From an uncultured Sphingomonadaceae bacterium (lineage in GTDB: Bacteria; Pseudomonadota; Alphaproteobacteria; Sphingomonadales; Sphingomonadaceae), in contig CANLBM010000007.1 in assembly GCA_947488845.1 (NCBI GenBank), positions 99,157 through 163,156 on the forward strand: a DNA stretch of 64,000 nt, written 5' to 3'. Position numbers and translations under genes: made by a program. Position 1 is the first letter of the stretch, and each line of letters opens with the position of its first letter. Below the pieces are notes generated by a model. It was not told the DNA's origin and ran no database searches. It was given only the letters and a program-made list of their open reading frames with translations. Of the stretch, positions 28,506-36,598 are shown piece by piece.

Positions 28506-28620
28506 GAAAAGTTTTTAGGAGAGGATGCCTGAAAGGCTCATCCTAAATGCAGCGAAACCGGTTATTGTGCAAGTGCGAAAAGAACATTGTGGGTTGCACA
28601 ACTTGCAACTTATCATTATT
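28474..28620 (-). ncRNA. Candidate small RNA or leader attenuator
   Basis: No minus-strand protein gene lies above the terminator before the divergent LysR gene, so the transcript it ends must be short and noncoding, or be the leader of the AAA ATPase gene. A second hairpin (28522-28544) precedes the terminator, separated by a TCTCCTAAAAACTTTTC single-stranded stretch. The 5' end is an estimate. Confidence 0.55.
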
Positions 28621-28676
28621 GCTAGTGACAGTTTTCCGCCATTGTCCTGATTCAAGTTTCATTTTGCGTTGCACAA
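28565..28676. promoter_or_regulatory. Three TTGCACAA elements upstream of the LysR gene
   Basis: TTGCACAA occurs at 28594-28601 and 28669-28676 and inverted (TTGTGCAA) at 28565-28572. The middle copy is part of the inverted repeat GTTGCA-N5-TGCAAC (28593-28609). This arrangement suits a LysR-type regulator acting between its own gene and the minus-strand transcript. Confidence 0.5.
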
Positions 28677-28706
28677 AGCTGATTTAACAACAATATTGGT
28701 TATTCT

Positions 28707-29585
28707 ATGCGCCGTCTTCCTCCCCTCCGTGCCCTTGAGGCCTTCATTCGTGTAGCCCGTCTGGGCTCATCCAAAGCTGCCGCAGCAGAACTGGCTCTGT
28801 CAGCCCCTGCCCTCAGCCGCCGAATCAAATCGCTCGAAGATCATATCGGCAAACCGCTGTTCGAACGGCGCAACCAGTCGATGGTGCTTAACGGGGATGG
28901 CCAATTATTGCTGGAAGCCGTTGCTCCGGCAATGGAAACCATCGGCGAAGCGGTCGACCAGATGACCGTGACGGGCGGCGATATGCGCCTGCGTCTCGGC
29001 GTTCTGCCGCTGTTCGGAGCGACGCGCCTGTTTCCCAAGCTGCCCGAGCTGAAAAAACTATATCCCAAGCTGAATATCGATGTCGATACGTCCTCGCATG
29101 CCGAGAATATGCTGGGCGATGCTGTCGATGCTGCGATCATCATCAGCGATGATGTCGATCCCAATCTCTATTCGGTAAAACTGGACAGCAACAAGGTTTA
29201 CGCAATCGGATCTGCGGAGCTGACCCAGGGACCAAATGCGGTAAAACGTCCGGAGGATCTGCAGAATCACAATATCCTGATCCACAGCAACATGACCCGG
29301 GCCTTTGACCAGTGGAAGAAGGCGGTCGGGCTGCCGGACTTGCAGCCGGCCGGTATCGACCATCTCGACAGCGGCCCGCTGATGCTGGAAGCAGCGGCTC
29401 AAGGGCTTGGCATCGCGATCATGCACGGTGGCCATTTCTCTGACGCAAATGATCCGCGGCTGGTTCGGCTGTTCGACCATCAGGTCGACAGTCCTTACAG
29501 CTACTGGTTCGTATGCCGCAAACGCGACATGAAGAACCGGGCGGTCCGGATTTTCCATGACTGGGTAGTGCAGGCGAACCTGTAG
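28707..29585 (+). CDS. LysR-family transcriptional regulator, GcvA-like
   Basis: 292-residue regulator. The N-terminal winged helix (LPPLRALEAFIRVARLGSSKAAAAELALSAPALSRRIKSLE) is followed by a substrate-binding domain. It starts MRRLPPLRALEAF, as in the GcvA subgroup. Its target is not evident. The divergent region contains repeated TTGCACAA elements. It converges with the CMD-domain gene 9 bp beyond its stop. Confidence 0.9.
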   Translation: MRRLPPLRALEAFIRVARLGSSKAAAAELALSAPALSRRIKSLEDHIGKPLFERRNQSMVLNGDGQLLLEAVAPAMETIGEAVDQMTVTGGDMRLRLGVLPLFGATRLFPKLPELKKLYPKLNIDVDTSSHAENMLGDAVDAAIIISDDVDPNLYSVKLDSNKVYAIGSAELTQGPNAVKRPEDLQNHNILIHSNMTRAFDQWKKAVGLPDLQPAGIDHLDSGPLMLEAAAQGLGIAIMHGGHFSDANDPRLVRLFDHQVDSPYSYWFVCRKRDMKNRAVRIFHDWVVQANL

Positions 29586-29594
29586 GTTCGGAAT

Positions 29595-30158
29595 CTAGGC
29601 GGCGAGATCCGGGTCCAGCACAAGATCGTCGTCGAGCTGCACGCCAAAGCTGTTCAGCAGCATCGATACCTGGCTATATTGACCCACGGTCAGAACCAGA
29701 TCCATCCGCTGCTTTTCGGTTAGCTCCGCAAGAGCATCCCATGTCGCGTCCGACACATGGCCGTCACCGGTCAGCTCGTCGGTTGCTTTCAGCATGGCAC
29801 GTTCGACCGGGGTCCAGCCCGGCGCATCGGGACCGGCCTTGATCCGCTCGATCTCTTCGTCGGTCAGACCGCAATCCTTGCCGATACGGACATGCTGCGC
29901 CCATTCATAGCCCGACTTCCAGTTGAAGCCGGTGCGCAATATGACGATCTCGCGCTCGCGCGGAGACAAGTCGTTATGGCCGGAGAGGATATACCCGCCC
30001 CACCACATGAACGCCTTATAGGCTTTCGGCGCCTTGATCAGCGTCCGGAAAATATTGAGGATTTTTCCGGAGCGAAAGCGCTCGCCCAGCATCGCCCGAT
30101 GCTCGGGACCGAGTTCTGACTCGGCGAGCGGGGCGATCCTGGGTTTATCGAGACGCAT
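29595..30158 (-). CDS. Carboxymuconolactone decarboxylase (CMD)-domain protein
   Basis: 187-residue all-helical protein. The core SPREREIVILRTGFNWKSGYEWAQHVRIGKDCGLTDEE matches the CMD/AhpD fold, but the AhpD redox pair CxxC is absent (the equivalent position reads YEWAQH). It is therefore more likely a decarboxylase-like or unknown enzyme than an alkylhydroperoxidase. The cyclophilin gene lies 9 bp upstream on the same strand, so the two are probably cotranscribed. Confidence 0.85.
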   Translation of the reverse strand: MRLDKPRIAPLAESELGPEHRAMLGERFRSGKILNIFRTLIKAPKAYKAFMWWGGYILSGHNDLSPREREIVILRTGFNWKSGYEWAQHVRIGKDCGLTDEEIERIKAGPDAPGWTPVERAMLKATDELTGDGHVSDATWDALAELTEKQRMDLVLTVGQYSQVSMLLNSFGVQLDDDLVLDPDLAA

Positions 30159-30167
30159 TTCGGATGA

Positions 30168-30617
30168 TTAAGCCAGCGTGACCGACTTGATAGCGCCTGG
30201 CTTTGCCGGTGGTTCGCCCTTTGGCAGTGCGTGAACCGCTTCCATACCGGAGGTCACTTCGCCCCAGACGGTATATTGGCCATCGAGGAAGCCTGCATCG
30301 TCGAGGCAGATGAAGAACTGGCTGTTGGCGCTGTTAGGGTCCATCGTGCGGGCCATCGAGCATGTGCCTTCGACATGCGGTTCCTTGGAAAATTCCTGCG
30401 CGATATCGGGCTTGTCGCTGCCGGACATGCCGGTACCGGTCGGGTCGCCGCCCTGCGCCATGAAGCCGTTGATGACGCGGTGGAAAACAACACCGTCGTA
30501 AAAGCCTTCGGCTGCCAGTTCGGTAATCCGCTCTACATGGTTCGGGGCCAGATCAGGGCGGAGCTTGATTTCAACATCGCCTGTATCGAGGTGGAAAGTC
30601 ATTTTTTCGTGTGCCAT
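30168..30617 (-). CDS. Cytoplasmic peptidyl-prolyl cis-trans isomerase (cyclophilin type)
   Basis: 149-residue cyclophilin without a signal peptide. The catalytic and binding motifs FHRVINGFMAQGGDPTGTG, FSKEPHVEGTCSMART and SQFFICLDD match PpiB-type proteins. It catalyses proline isomerisation during folding. Upstream, 161 bp separates it from the divergent mgtE. Confidence 0.95.
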   Translation of the reverse strand: MAHEKMTFHLDTGDVEIKLRPDLAPNHVERITELAAEGFYDGVVFHRVINGFMAQGGDPTGTGMSGSDKPDIAQEFSKEPHVEGTCSMARTMDPNSANSQFFICLDDAGFLDGQYTVWGEVTSGMEAVHALPKGEPPAKPGAIKSVTLA

Positions 30618-30715
30618 CTTGTCTATTCCTTTTCGTTCATTGAATCGATCTTGGCCCGCATATAGGCAGCATGGTCAGAAAAATCACCCTGCCTTGGGTA
30701 AAATGTCACAAAAGA

Positions 30716-30733
30716 TTGCAATTGCAACGTTGC
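30716..30733. promoter_or_regulatory. Overlapping palindromes between cyclophilin and mgtE genes
   Basis: TTGCAATTGCAA (30716-30727) and GCAACGTTGC (30724-30733) are both perfect palindromes sharing four bases. They lie about 46 bp before the mgtE start, a good place for a regulator. Confidence 0.4.
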
Positions 30734-30778
30734 AGCGACTAGTAAGCAGCCGAACGCGCACAGAAGGGGAGCTTCGCG

Positions 30779-32188
30779 ATGACCGAGATCAACGACGCCC
30801 CGCACGCAGAAATCGTCCGGGATGATGTCCTCGACGACGACAACCGGCTAACCGACGAATTTGTGCGCTCGGTTTCCGACGCGGTTGAAGATAATGATCC
30901 GACGCTGGCGCAGGAACTGGTCAACCCGCTGCACAATGCCGACATCGCCGATCTGTTCGAGCTGATTGATGCGGATGAACGCGCACCGCTGGCCGCCGCC
31001 CTGGGCGATCTGGTCAGCGCCGATGTGCTCGCCGAGATGAACGAGCATGTTCGCGAAGATCTGATGGAAGCGCTGGACGCGAGCCAGATTGCCGACCTCA
31101 CCGAACAGCTCGACACCGATGACGCCGTCGCGATTATCGAGGATCTTGAAAAGGGCGAGCAGCAGGCGGTCCTTGCCGAACTGGATGCGGAAGACCGCGC
31201 CGCGATCGAGAGCGCCCTCACCTACGAGGAGGAAACCGCCGGCCGGATCATGCAGCGCGAATTTGTCGCGGTGCCCGAACATATGATGGTCGGAGACCTG
31301 ATCGACTATCTCCGCAAGAATGACGATCTGACCACCGAATTCTGGGAAATCTATGTCGTCGATCCGGCCTTCCGCCCGATCGGCACCTGCCAGCTCAGTT
31401 GGATCCTCCGGACCCCGCGCGACATTGCCATCGCCGACGTGATGAAGCGCGAACAGTCGTTGATCCCGGTCAATATGGACCAGGAAGAGGTGGCGCTGCG
31501 CTTCCAGAAATATAATCTGATCTCGGCTGCGGTGATCAACGACGACGGCAGGCTGATCGGGATGATCACCGTCGATGACATTCTCCATATTGTCGAGGAC
31601 GAGGCCAGCGAAGACGTGTTGCTGCTGTCCGGTGCCGGCGACGGCGATATCAACGAACCGATCCGCAATTCCTACATTGCCCGCGTGCGCTGGCTGATCG
31701 CCAATCTGGCGACGGCGCTGGTCGCCAGCTTTGTCATCGCGATATTCGGCGCGGCGATCGAACAGATGGTGGCGCTGGCGGTGCTGATGCCGATTGTTGC
31801 CTCGATCGGCGGCAATGCCGGTACCCAGACGATGGCGGTCTCGGTCCGCGCGCTGGCGATGAACGAACTGACCCGCTCCAACACCCGCCGGATTATCGGC
31901 CGGGAATTTCGCATAGCCTTGCTCAACGGCGCGACGATTGCCGTGCTGGTCGGGCTCGGCACCGGTCTGGTCTTTGCCAATCCGATGCTTGGCGGCGTGA
32001 TCGCGGTGGCCATGCTGATCAATATCGTTATCGCCGGTTTTGCCGGCATATTCGTTCCGGTGATGCTCGACCGGCTCGATCAGGATCCGGCCCTCGCCTC
32101 TTCGGTTTTTGTCACCATGATCACCGACACCATGGGCTTCCTCGCCTTCCTCGGCCTTGCCGTCGGCAGCGGCATGGTTAGTCTTTAG
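30779..32188 (+). CDS. mgtE: Magnesium transporter MgtE
   Basis: 469-residue magnesium channel. ATG 30779 follows AAGGGGA. The cytoplasmic N domain (residues ~40-160, repeats ADLFELIDADERAPLAAAL and IIEDLEKGEQQAVLAEL) and two CBS domains (~160-285) sense magnesium. Five membrane segments follow, with the conserved SIGGNAGTQTMAVSVRALAM. No magnesium riboswitch was recognised in the 161-bp leader region. It overlaps the convergent minus-strand gene by 11 bp. Confidence 0.96.
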   Translation: MTEINDAPHAEIVRDDVLDDDNRLTDEFVRSVSDAVEDNDPTLAQELVNPLHNADIADLFELIDADERAPLAAALGDLVSADVLAEMNEHVREDLMEALDASQIADLTEQLDTDDAVAIIEDLEKGEQQAVLAELDAEDRAAIESALTYEEETAGRIMQREFVAVPEHMMVGDLIDYLRKNDDLTTEFWEIYVVDPAFRPIGTCQLSWILRTPRDIAIADVMKREQSLIPVNMDQEEVALRFQKYNLISAAVINDDGRLIGMITVDDILHIVEDEASEDVLLLSGAGDGDINEPIRNSYIARVRWLIANLATALVASFVIAIFGAAIEQMVALAVLMPIVASIGGNAGTQTMAVSVRALAMNELTRSNTRRIIGREFRIALLNGATIAVLVGLGTGLVFANPMLGGVIAVAMLINIVIAGFAGIFVPVMLDRLDQDPALASSVFVTMITDTMGFLAFLGLAVGSGMVSL

Positions 32189-32594
32189 GTCCGGTATAGA
32201 CCCCGACAAAATTGCGCAGGTCGTTGAATATCCGTTCGCGGGCGCCATCGCCGATCATTTCGCAACTGAGCGCATCGAAACCGGGCCGGTTTTCGCACGC
32301 AGCCAGACGGATTGCGGCAAGCAACCATATCTCGTCCGGAGTGGTCAGCGAACAGCAGGGGCGCCCGATCTGAAACGGTTCCGGCCACGCAAAACCGATC
32401 GTCTCGGCGACAATCAATATGCGCGTCGCTGCCCGATCTCCACCCAGCCGCGCGGACAGCTGGTCCCAGCAGTCATAATTGTTCCGGCTCGCCATCACCG
32501 CCACCCGGAATGCGATGATCAGCCTCGCTTCCACCGATGGCAAAGTCCGGATGTCCGGTAATGGCATCGCCAGCTTCTCTAAAATCTCGCCCAA
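32178..32594 (-). CDS. Small protein, possibly DUF6628 type, downstream of a Fur box
   Basis: 138 residues. A TTG at 32594 is preferred because AGGAGA lies about 6 nt upstream; ATG 32567 is the alternative. The sequence is mostly helical, with a Cys pair (GRPCCSLTTPDEIWLLAAIRL). It resembles from memory the sphingomonad family DUF6628, but I am not sure. The Fur-box-like sequence 38 bp upstream suggests iron control. Convergent with mgtE. Confidence 0.6.
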   Translation of the reverse strand: MGEILEKLAMPLPDIRTLPSVEARLIIAFRVAVMASRNNYDCWDQLSARLGGDRAATRILIVAETIGFAWPEPFQIGRPCCSLTTPDEIWLLAAIRLAACENRPGFDALSCEMIGDGARERIFNDLRNFVGVYTGPKD

Positions 32595-32631
32595 AATCCG
32601 TCTCCTTGAAATTCGATTCCCCCTTTAATAT

Positions 32632-32650
32632 GATATTGATAATCATTTGC
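32632..32650. promoter_or_regulatory. Fur-box-like sequence
   Basis: GATATTGATAATCATTTGC matches the classical 19-bp Fur consensus GATAATGATAATCATTATC at 16 of 19 positions. It lies 38 bp upstream of the minus-strand gene start (32594) and 100 bp upstream of the plus-strand gene (32750). Confidence 0.7.
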
Positions 32651-32749
32651 AATAACAAACTTGAAGATATTTCCGCTGAGCCGGTTGGTTTGATATAGGC
32701 TGACTGGAAGGTGCTTGACTAAACCGGTCGTCGCCCACAGATGTTAGCC

Positions 32750-33163
32750 ATGCCACTCAACATGACGAAAATTGCCTATCGCAGCGAAAGCCCCGCGACG
32801 CTGCGAAACTGGCTCGAAGCCCATAAGGACAATAAGGCCACAGGCGGCGAAGCGCGGCTCACCACCCGCTATCTGCCAAAGCGCCACGCCGAAATGGTCG
32901 GCGGTTCACTCTACTGGATTCACGCCAAGAAAATCGTCGGCCGTTCACCGATCATCGGCTTCATGGAAAATGGCGAGGGACGGCAGTGGATCAGGCTCGA
33001 GCCGCGGCTGATTGCCGTCCAGCCGATTCCCAAACGCGCCCATCAGGGATGGCGCTATCTCGAGGAAAAGGATGCTCCGGCAGATCTCGGCGATGGCGCG
33101 GAAGGCGCAGAGGAAATGCCCGCCGAGATGCTCGGCGAGCTGGCGAGTCTCGGGCTGGTCTAG
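32750..33163 (+). CDS. DUF1489-family protein
   Basis: 137-residue cytoplasmic protein of unknown function. It starts MPLNMTKIAYRSESPATLRNWL and has the family's HAEMVGGSLYWIHAKKIVGRSPIIGF and RLEPRLIAVQPIPKRAHQGWRYLEEKDAP stretches. DUF1489 proteins are found in most alphaproteobacteria. ATG 32741 is an alternative start. The C-terminus is acidic (DLGDGAEGAEEMPAEML), and it ends 35 bp before the convergent nudC stop. Confidence 0.82.
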   Translation: MPLNMTKIAYRSESPATLRNWLEAHKDNKATGGEARLTTRYLPKRHAEMVGGSLYWIHAKKIVGRSPIIGFMENGEGRQWIRLEPRLIAVQPIPKRAHQGWRYLEEKDAPADLGDGAEGAEEMPAEMLGELASLGLV

Positions 33164-33198
33164 CCGACCATTGTCAGCGCGGCCATCCTGCGGCCATA

Positions 33199-34104
33199 TC
33201 AGGCCTTTCCATCTACCCAGTGCTTGAGCAGATTATAAGCTATCGCGAAAGGCGGCGGCGCGACAAACAGCGCACCGGCGTCGCCGGCCATGGCCGCCTT
33301 GACCTCGTCGAGCGAGAACCAGGCCGCTTCCTCAATTTCTTCCTCGTCGAGGGTCAGCGCCGGATCGTCGGTGACACTGGTGCAGGCGATCATCAATGAT
33401 GAAGGGAAAGGCCATGGCTGGCTCGCGACATAGCGGACGTCGCGGACCTTGATCCCGGCTTCTTCGAACAATTCGCGCTTGACGCAGCCTTCGATACTCT
33501 CACCGGGTTCCAGAAACCCGGCCAACGCGGAAAAGCTTTTCGGCGGGAAACGTGGCTGCCGACCGAGCAATACCTTTCCTTCGCACTCCGACAGCATGAT
33601 CGCCACCGGGTCGGTGCGCGGAAAATGTTCTGCTCCGCAGCCGTCTTTCTCGCGGTCGCACAGGCGCGCCCAGCCGCCCTTGCGGGACTCGGTCGGCTTG
33701 CCGCACTGTGCGCAAAATTTATGCCGTGCGTGCCAGTCGACCAGGCTGCGCGCTGTCGCATAGATTGCAGCCTGATCAGCGGGCAAGCTGCCGAGCGTCT
33801 GCCACAGCGCCCGGTTGGCGGCGGGTCCTGCATCTCCTGCCCCGTTCAACTCTGCGAAAAATGGCGTATCCTCTTCGATTCCCAGCAACAGCAGATCATG
33901 GTCCGGTGATGCTTCATAGGCGGCTCCCCAGGCGAGATCGCCATAATTGTCAAACACCGGATTCAGACCATCCAGCTTAAGCAGCTTGGCACGCGGATTC
34001 ATCATCGCGGCGCGCAACCTGTCCGGATTGACCCGCACCTGATCGGCGCGATCGAGGGTTCCGCCAGCAAAGGTTGGCACTATCCTATTTTCAGCAATCG
34101 ACAT
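33199..34104 (-). CDS. nudC: NAD(H) pyrophosphatase / NAD-capped RNA decapping Nudix hydrolase
   Basis: 301 residues. A central zinc ribbon (CAQCGKPTES ... CDREKDGC) is followed by the Nudix box (GFLEPGESIEGCVKRELFEEAG, residues ~205-227) and the NudC-specific SQPWPFPSSLMIA. The enzyme splits NADH to NMNH and AMP and removes NAD caps from RNA. The gene lies 59 bp downstream of no other same-strand gene and converges with the DUF1489 gene. Confidence 0.95.
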   Translation of the reverse strand: MSIAENRIVPTFAGGTLDRADQVRVNPDRLRAAMMNPRAKLLKLDGLNPVFDNYGDLAWGAAYEASPDHDLLLLGIEEDTPFFAELNGAGDAGPAANRALWQTLGSLPADQAAIYATARSLVDWHARHKFCAQCGKPTESRKGGWARLCDREKDGCGAEHFPRTDPVAIMLSECEGKVLLGRQPRFPPKSFSALAGFLEPGESIEGCVKRELFEEAGIKVRDVRYVASQPWPFPSSLMIACTSVTDDPALTLDEEEIEEAAWFSLDEVKAAMAGDAGALFVAPPPFAIAYNLLKHWVDGKA

Positions 34105-34163
34105 CTTGTCTCCCGGACATATTCATTTTGTGGTTCCCTGTAAAAGGGAGAGAATTATTGCCC

Positions 34164-35507
34164 TTATGGACTGGTATTGCCCGCGCCTGCCTGCGCATTG
34201 CCGGTCAGATCGGCATAGACATATTTCGGAAAATCCGACTGGAACGGGTAACTGTTCGACGGAATATATTGGGTATAGCCACCAGCGCGCAGACCACGGA
34301 CAGTGTCGACAAAGGCCGATGTCCCCGCTGCGCCGCCCCAGCCGAATGTGCCGGCAGGACTGACGTCGGTTCCCAGACCAGAGCGGCCACCGGCGCCAAA
34401 GCCGTGATTTGCGACCCAGGTGCCCTTGGTACTGGCCGTATCCGGCAGAAGGTTGGACATGCCGAGCTTCACCGTATCGGCTTTCATCACCTGTACATCA
34501 CCGACAGTGCCGAAACCGAGCAACATCTGCAGGAACTTGTCGTAATCGCCAGCGGTTCCGACCAGACCGGTACTGCCAAAGGCAAAGGCAGGCTTGTCGA
34601 GAAAGATGCTGGTCGCGCCGGGATCGATCGGAATCAGCGCCCCCGCAAAGGGCGCATAATTATCCGCCAGATCAATCGCCCTGTCGGCAGGGACATTGTA
34701 GAATATATTGTTCATGCCCAGCGGTCCGAACATCCGTTCGTGGAGAAACTGGTCGAGCGGCTTGCCGGAAACCTTCTCGATCACCGCGCTTAACACGTCA
34801 TGGCTGAGCGAATAGCTCCACTGCGTTCCGGGTTGATAGACCAGAGGCAGTTCCGAAAGCCGCTTGACGAAGGTCATGATATCCGGCGTCGGCGCGCCCG
34901 GATCGACGCCGGGTATCGGGCTGCGGCTGACGCGGCCGGGGGTCAGGCCCGCGGCCAGATAGGCTTTCTGGATCGGGCCCTTTGATATGATTGTATAGCC
35001 CAGTCCGGCGGTATGGGTTTGCAACTGGCGGATGGTGATCGGCGCCTTGGCCGGTTCGACATTGTCGATCGCGCCTTCCGGGTCGACCAGCACCTGCATA
35101 TCGGCAAATTCGGGGAAGATGTCAGACAGCGGCTGGTCGAGAGAAATCAGCCCGTCTTCGACCAGCATCATCGTCGCCATGCCGGTAATCGGCTTGGTCT
35201 GCGAATACATCCGCCAAAGCGTTTCGGTGCCGACCAGCCGGTCACCGCCGAGCTTCAACGTACCCGCAGAAATCACCTGCGGCTGCTCCTGGCCGAAACC
35301 GATCATCGCCATCATGCCGGCAACCTTTTTGTCCGCGACATATCCGTTGATAATCTTCGTCAGTCCCGGGAAACTGACCCCATTTGCCTTGGCAAAGACA
35401 GTGGACGGCATGCCAGCCAGAAATGCACCGGCACCAATGCCGCCAAGCACAGACCGGCGCGAGAAAGCGGATCCAAGCGAAGATATTGCAGGTTTTTCAG
35501 CGATCAT
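34164..35507 (-). CDS. Exported serine hydrolase, class C beta-lactamase/esterase family
   Basis: 447 residues. ATG 35507 has AAGGAAG upstream and overlaps the mutY stop as ATGA. A twin-arginine-like leader (SRRSVLGGIGAGAFLAG) suggests Tat export. Motifs are S-x-x-K (YSQTKPITGMATMML), YSLSHD at the Tyr motif, and a late GFGAGGRSGL/GWGGAAGT near the KTG position. This suits family VIII carboxylesterases and EstB-like enzymes better than a true AmpC. Coupled to mutY by the 4-bp overlap, with the ribosome binding site inside mutY. Confidence 0.88.
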   Translation of the reverse strand: MIAEKPAISSLGSAFSRRSVLGGIGAGAFLAGMPSTVFAKANGVSFPGLTKIINGYVADKKVAGMMAMIGFGQEQPQVISAGTLKLGGDRLVGTETLWRMYSQTKPITGMATMMLVEDGLISLDQPLSDIFPEFADMQVLVDPEGAIDNVEPAKAPITIRQLQTHTAGLGYTIISKGPIQKAYLAAGLTPGRVSRSPIPGVDPGAPTPDIMTFVKRLSELPLVYQPGTQWSYSLSHDVLSAVIEKVSGKPLDQFLHERMFGPLGMNNIFYNVPADRAIDLADNYAPFAGALIPIDPGATSIFLDKPAFAFGSTGLVGTAGDYDKFLQMLLGFGTVGDVQVMKADTVKLGMSNLLPDTASTKGTWVANHGFGAGGRSGLGTDVSPAGTFGWGGAAGTSAFVDTVRGLRAGGYTQYIPSNSYPFQSDFPKYVYADLTGNAQAGAGNTSP

Positions 35508-36571
35508 TTTTCTTCCTTCAGTTTCCAATCCACGGCCTTGGCATAAAGCGTCGGCAATCCGGCTTCCGCTATGTTGTCCAGCGGCCACCAGATATTATCA
35601 TCTATGTTAGTAACCATTTTTCCGTCGTGATAAACAGCCAAATCGACTTGGAGCGAAAAATGGGTGAAGCTGTGCTGAACAATATTGTCATGCACGCGCC
35701 ATTCGCCCGCCACCGGCGGCGTGGCATGACCATCATGGCCGGCCGCCCAGCCGTCGTCGGGCAGCGACCGCATCCCGCCGAGCATGCCTTTCGGCGGCCG
35801 CGTCGCCAGAAGGATTCTGTCCTGCTGCTCGATCCAGAAAAACCGCGCGCGGCGCACCGGCTTGGCTTTTTTCGCTGGCTTGACCGGATAGCGTTCCATA
35901 TCGCCAATCGCAAAGGCCGCACATTGTTTCTGCACCGGACAGACGTCGCACTTCGGATTTTTCGATGTGCAGATGGTCGCGCCGATATCCATGCAGGCCT
36001 GGGCAAAATCCCCGGCACCGTGACGCGGGGTGATCGCGTCCATCGCCTCGCGGATTTCGGCCTTGCCCCTCGGCAACGGCGTATCGATGGCAAAGAGCCG
36101 CGCCACCAGCCGCTCGATATTGGCATCAACCACCACCGCCCGTTCGGCAAAGGCAATAGCGGCGATGGCGGCGGCGGTATAGGCGCCCACTCCGGGCAAT
36201 TTTAAAAGGTCAGACTCTTTCTGAGGAAAGATTCCAGCCATATTGTCAGTGACATGTACGGCGCATTTGCGAAGATTGCGCGCCCGGGCATAATAGCCGA
36301 GACCGGCCCAGGCGGCCATGACGTCCGCTTCCTCGGCACGCGCCAGGTCCTGAACCGTCGGCCAGCGCCGGGTGAATTTCTCGAAATAGCTTTTGACCGC
36401 ACCGACGGTCGTCTGCTGCAGCATGACTTCCGATAGCCAGACATGATAGGGATCGGGCAGATTGCTGCCCGGCGGAGACCGCCAGGGCAATTTTCGCGCG
36501 TTATCCACATAATGTGCACCGATATCGGCAGAAATTTTACGCGCTGTGGCGGGTATACTATCGACGGCCAT
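35504..36571 (-). CDS. mutY: A/G-specific adenine glycosylase
   Basis: 355-residue base-excision repair enzyme that removes adenine opposite 8-oxoguanine. A helix-hairpin-helix (LPGVGAYTAAAIAAIAF) and catalytic Asp (VVVDANIERL) are present. The 4Fe-4S cluster ligands follow C-x6-C-x2-C-x5-C (CTSKNPKCDVCPVQKQC). A C-terminal Nudix-like domain recognises oxoG. ATG 36571 gives MAVDSIPAT. Only 27 bp separate this start from the divergent dciA-like gene. Confidence 0.96.
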   Translation of the reverse strand: MAVDSIPATARKISADIGAHYVDNARKLPWRSPPGSNLPDPYHVWLSEVMLQQTTVGAVKSYFEKFTRRWPTVQDLARAEEADVMAAWAGLGYYARARNLRKCAVHVTDNMAGIFPQKESDLLKLPGVGAYTAAAIAAIAFAERAVVVDANIERLVARLFAIDTPLPRGKAEIREAMDAITPRHGAGDFAQACMDIGATICTSKNPKCDVCPVQKQCAAFAIGDMERYPVKPAKKAKPVRRARFFWIEQQDRILLATRPPKGMLGGMRSLPDDGWAAGHDGHATPPVAGEWRVHDNIVQHSFTHFSLQVDLAVYHDGKMVTNIDDNIWWPLDNIAEAGLPTLYAKAVDWKLKEEK

Positions 36572-36598
36572 GGCCGCGCCATGCCATAAAAGGATATA

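Noticed and set aside
30848..32248. 466-codon minus-strand frame opposite mgtE
   Set aside because: Antisense shadow of mgtE, rich in His/Arg/Gln and without motifs.
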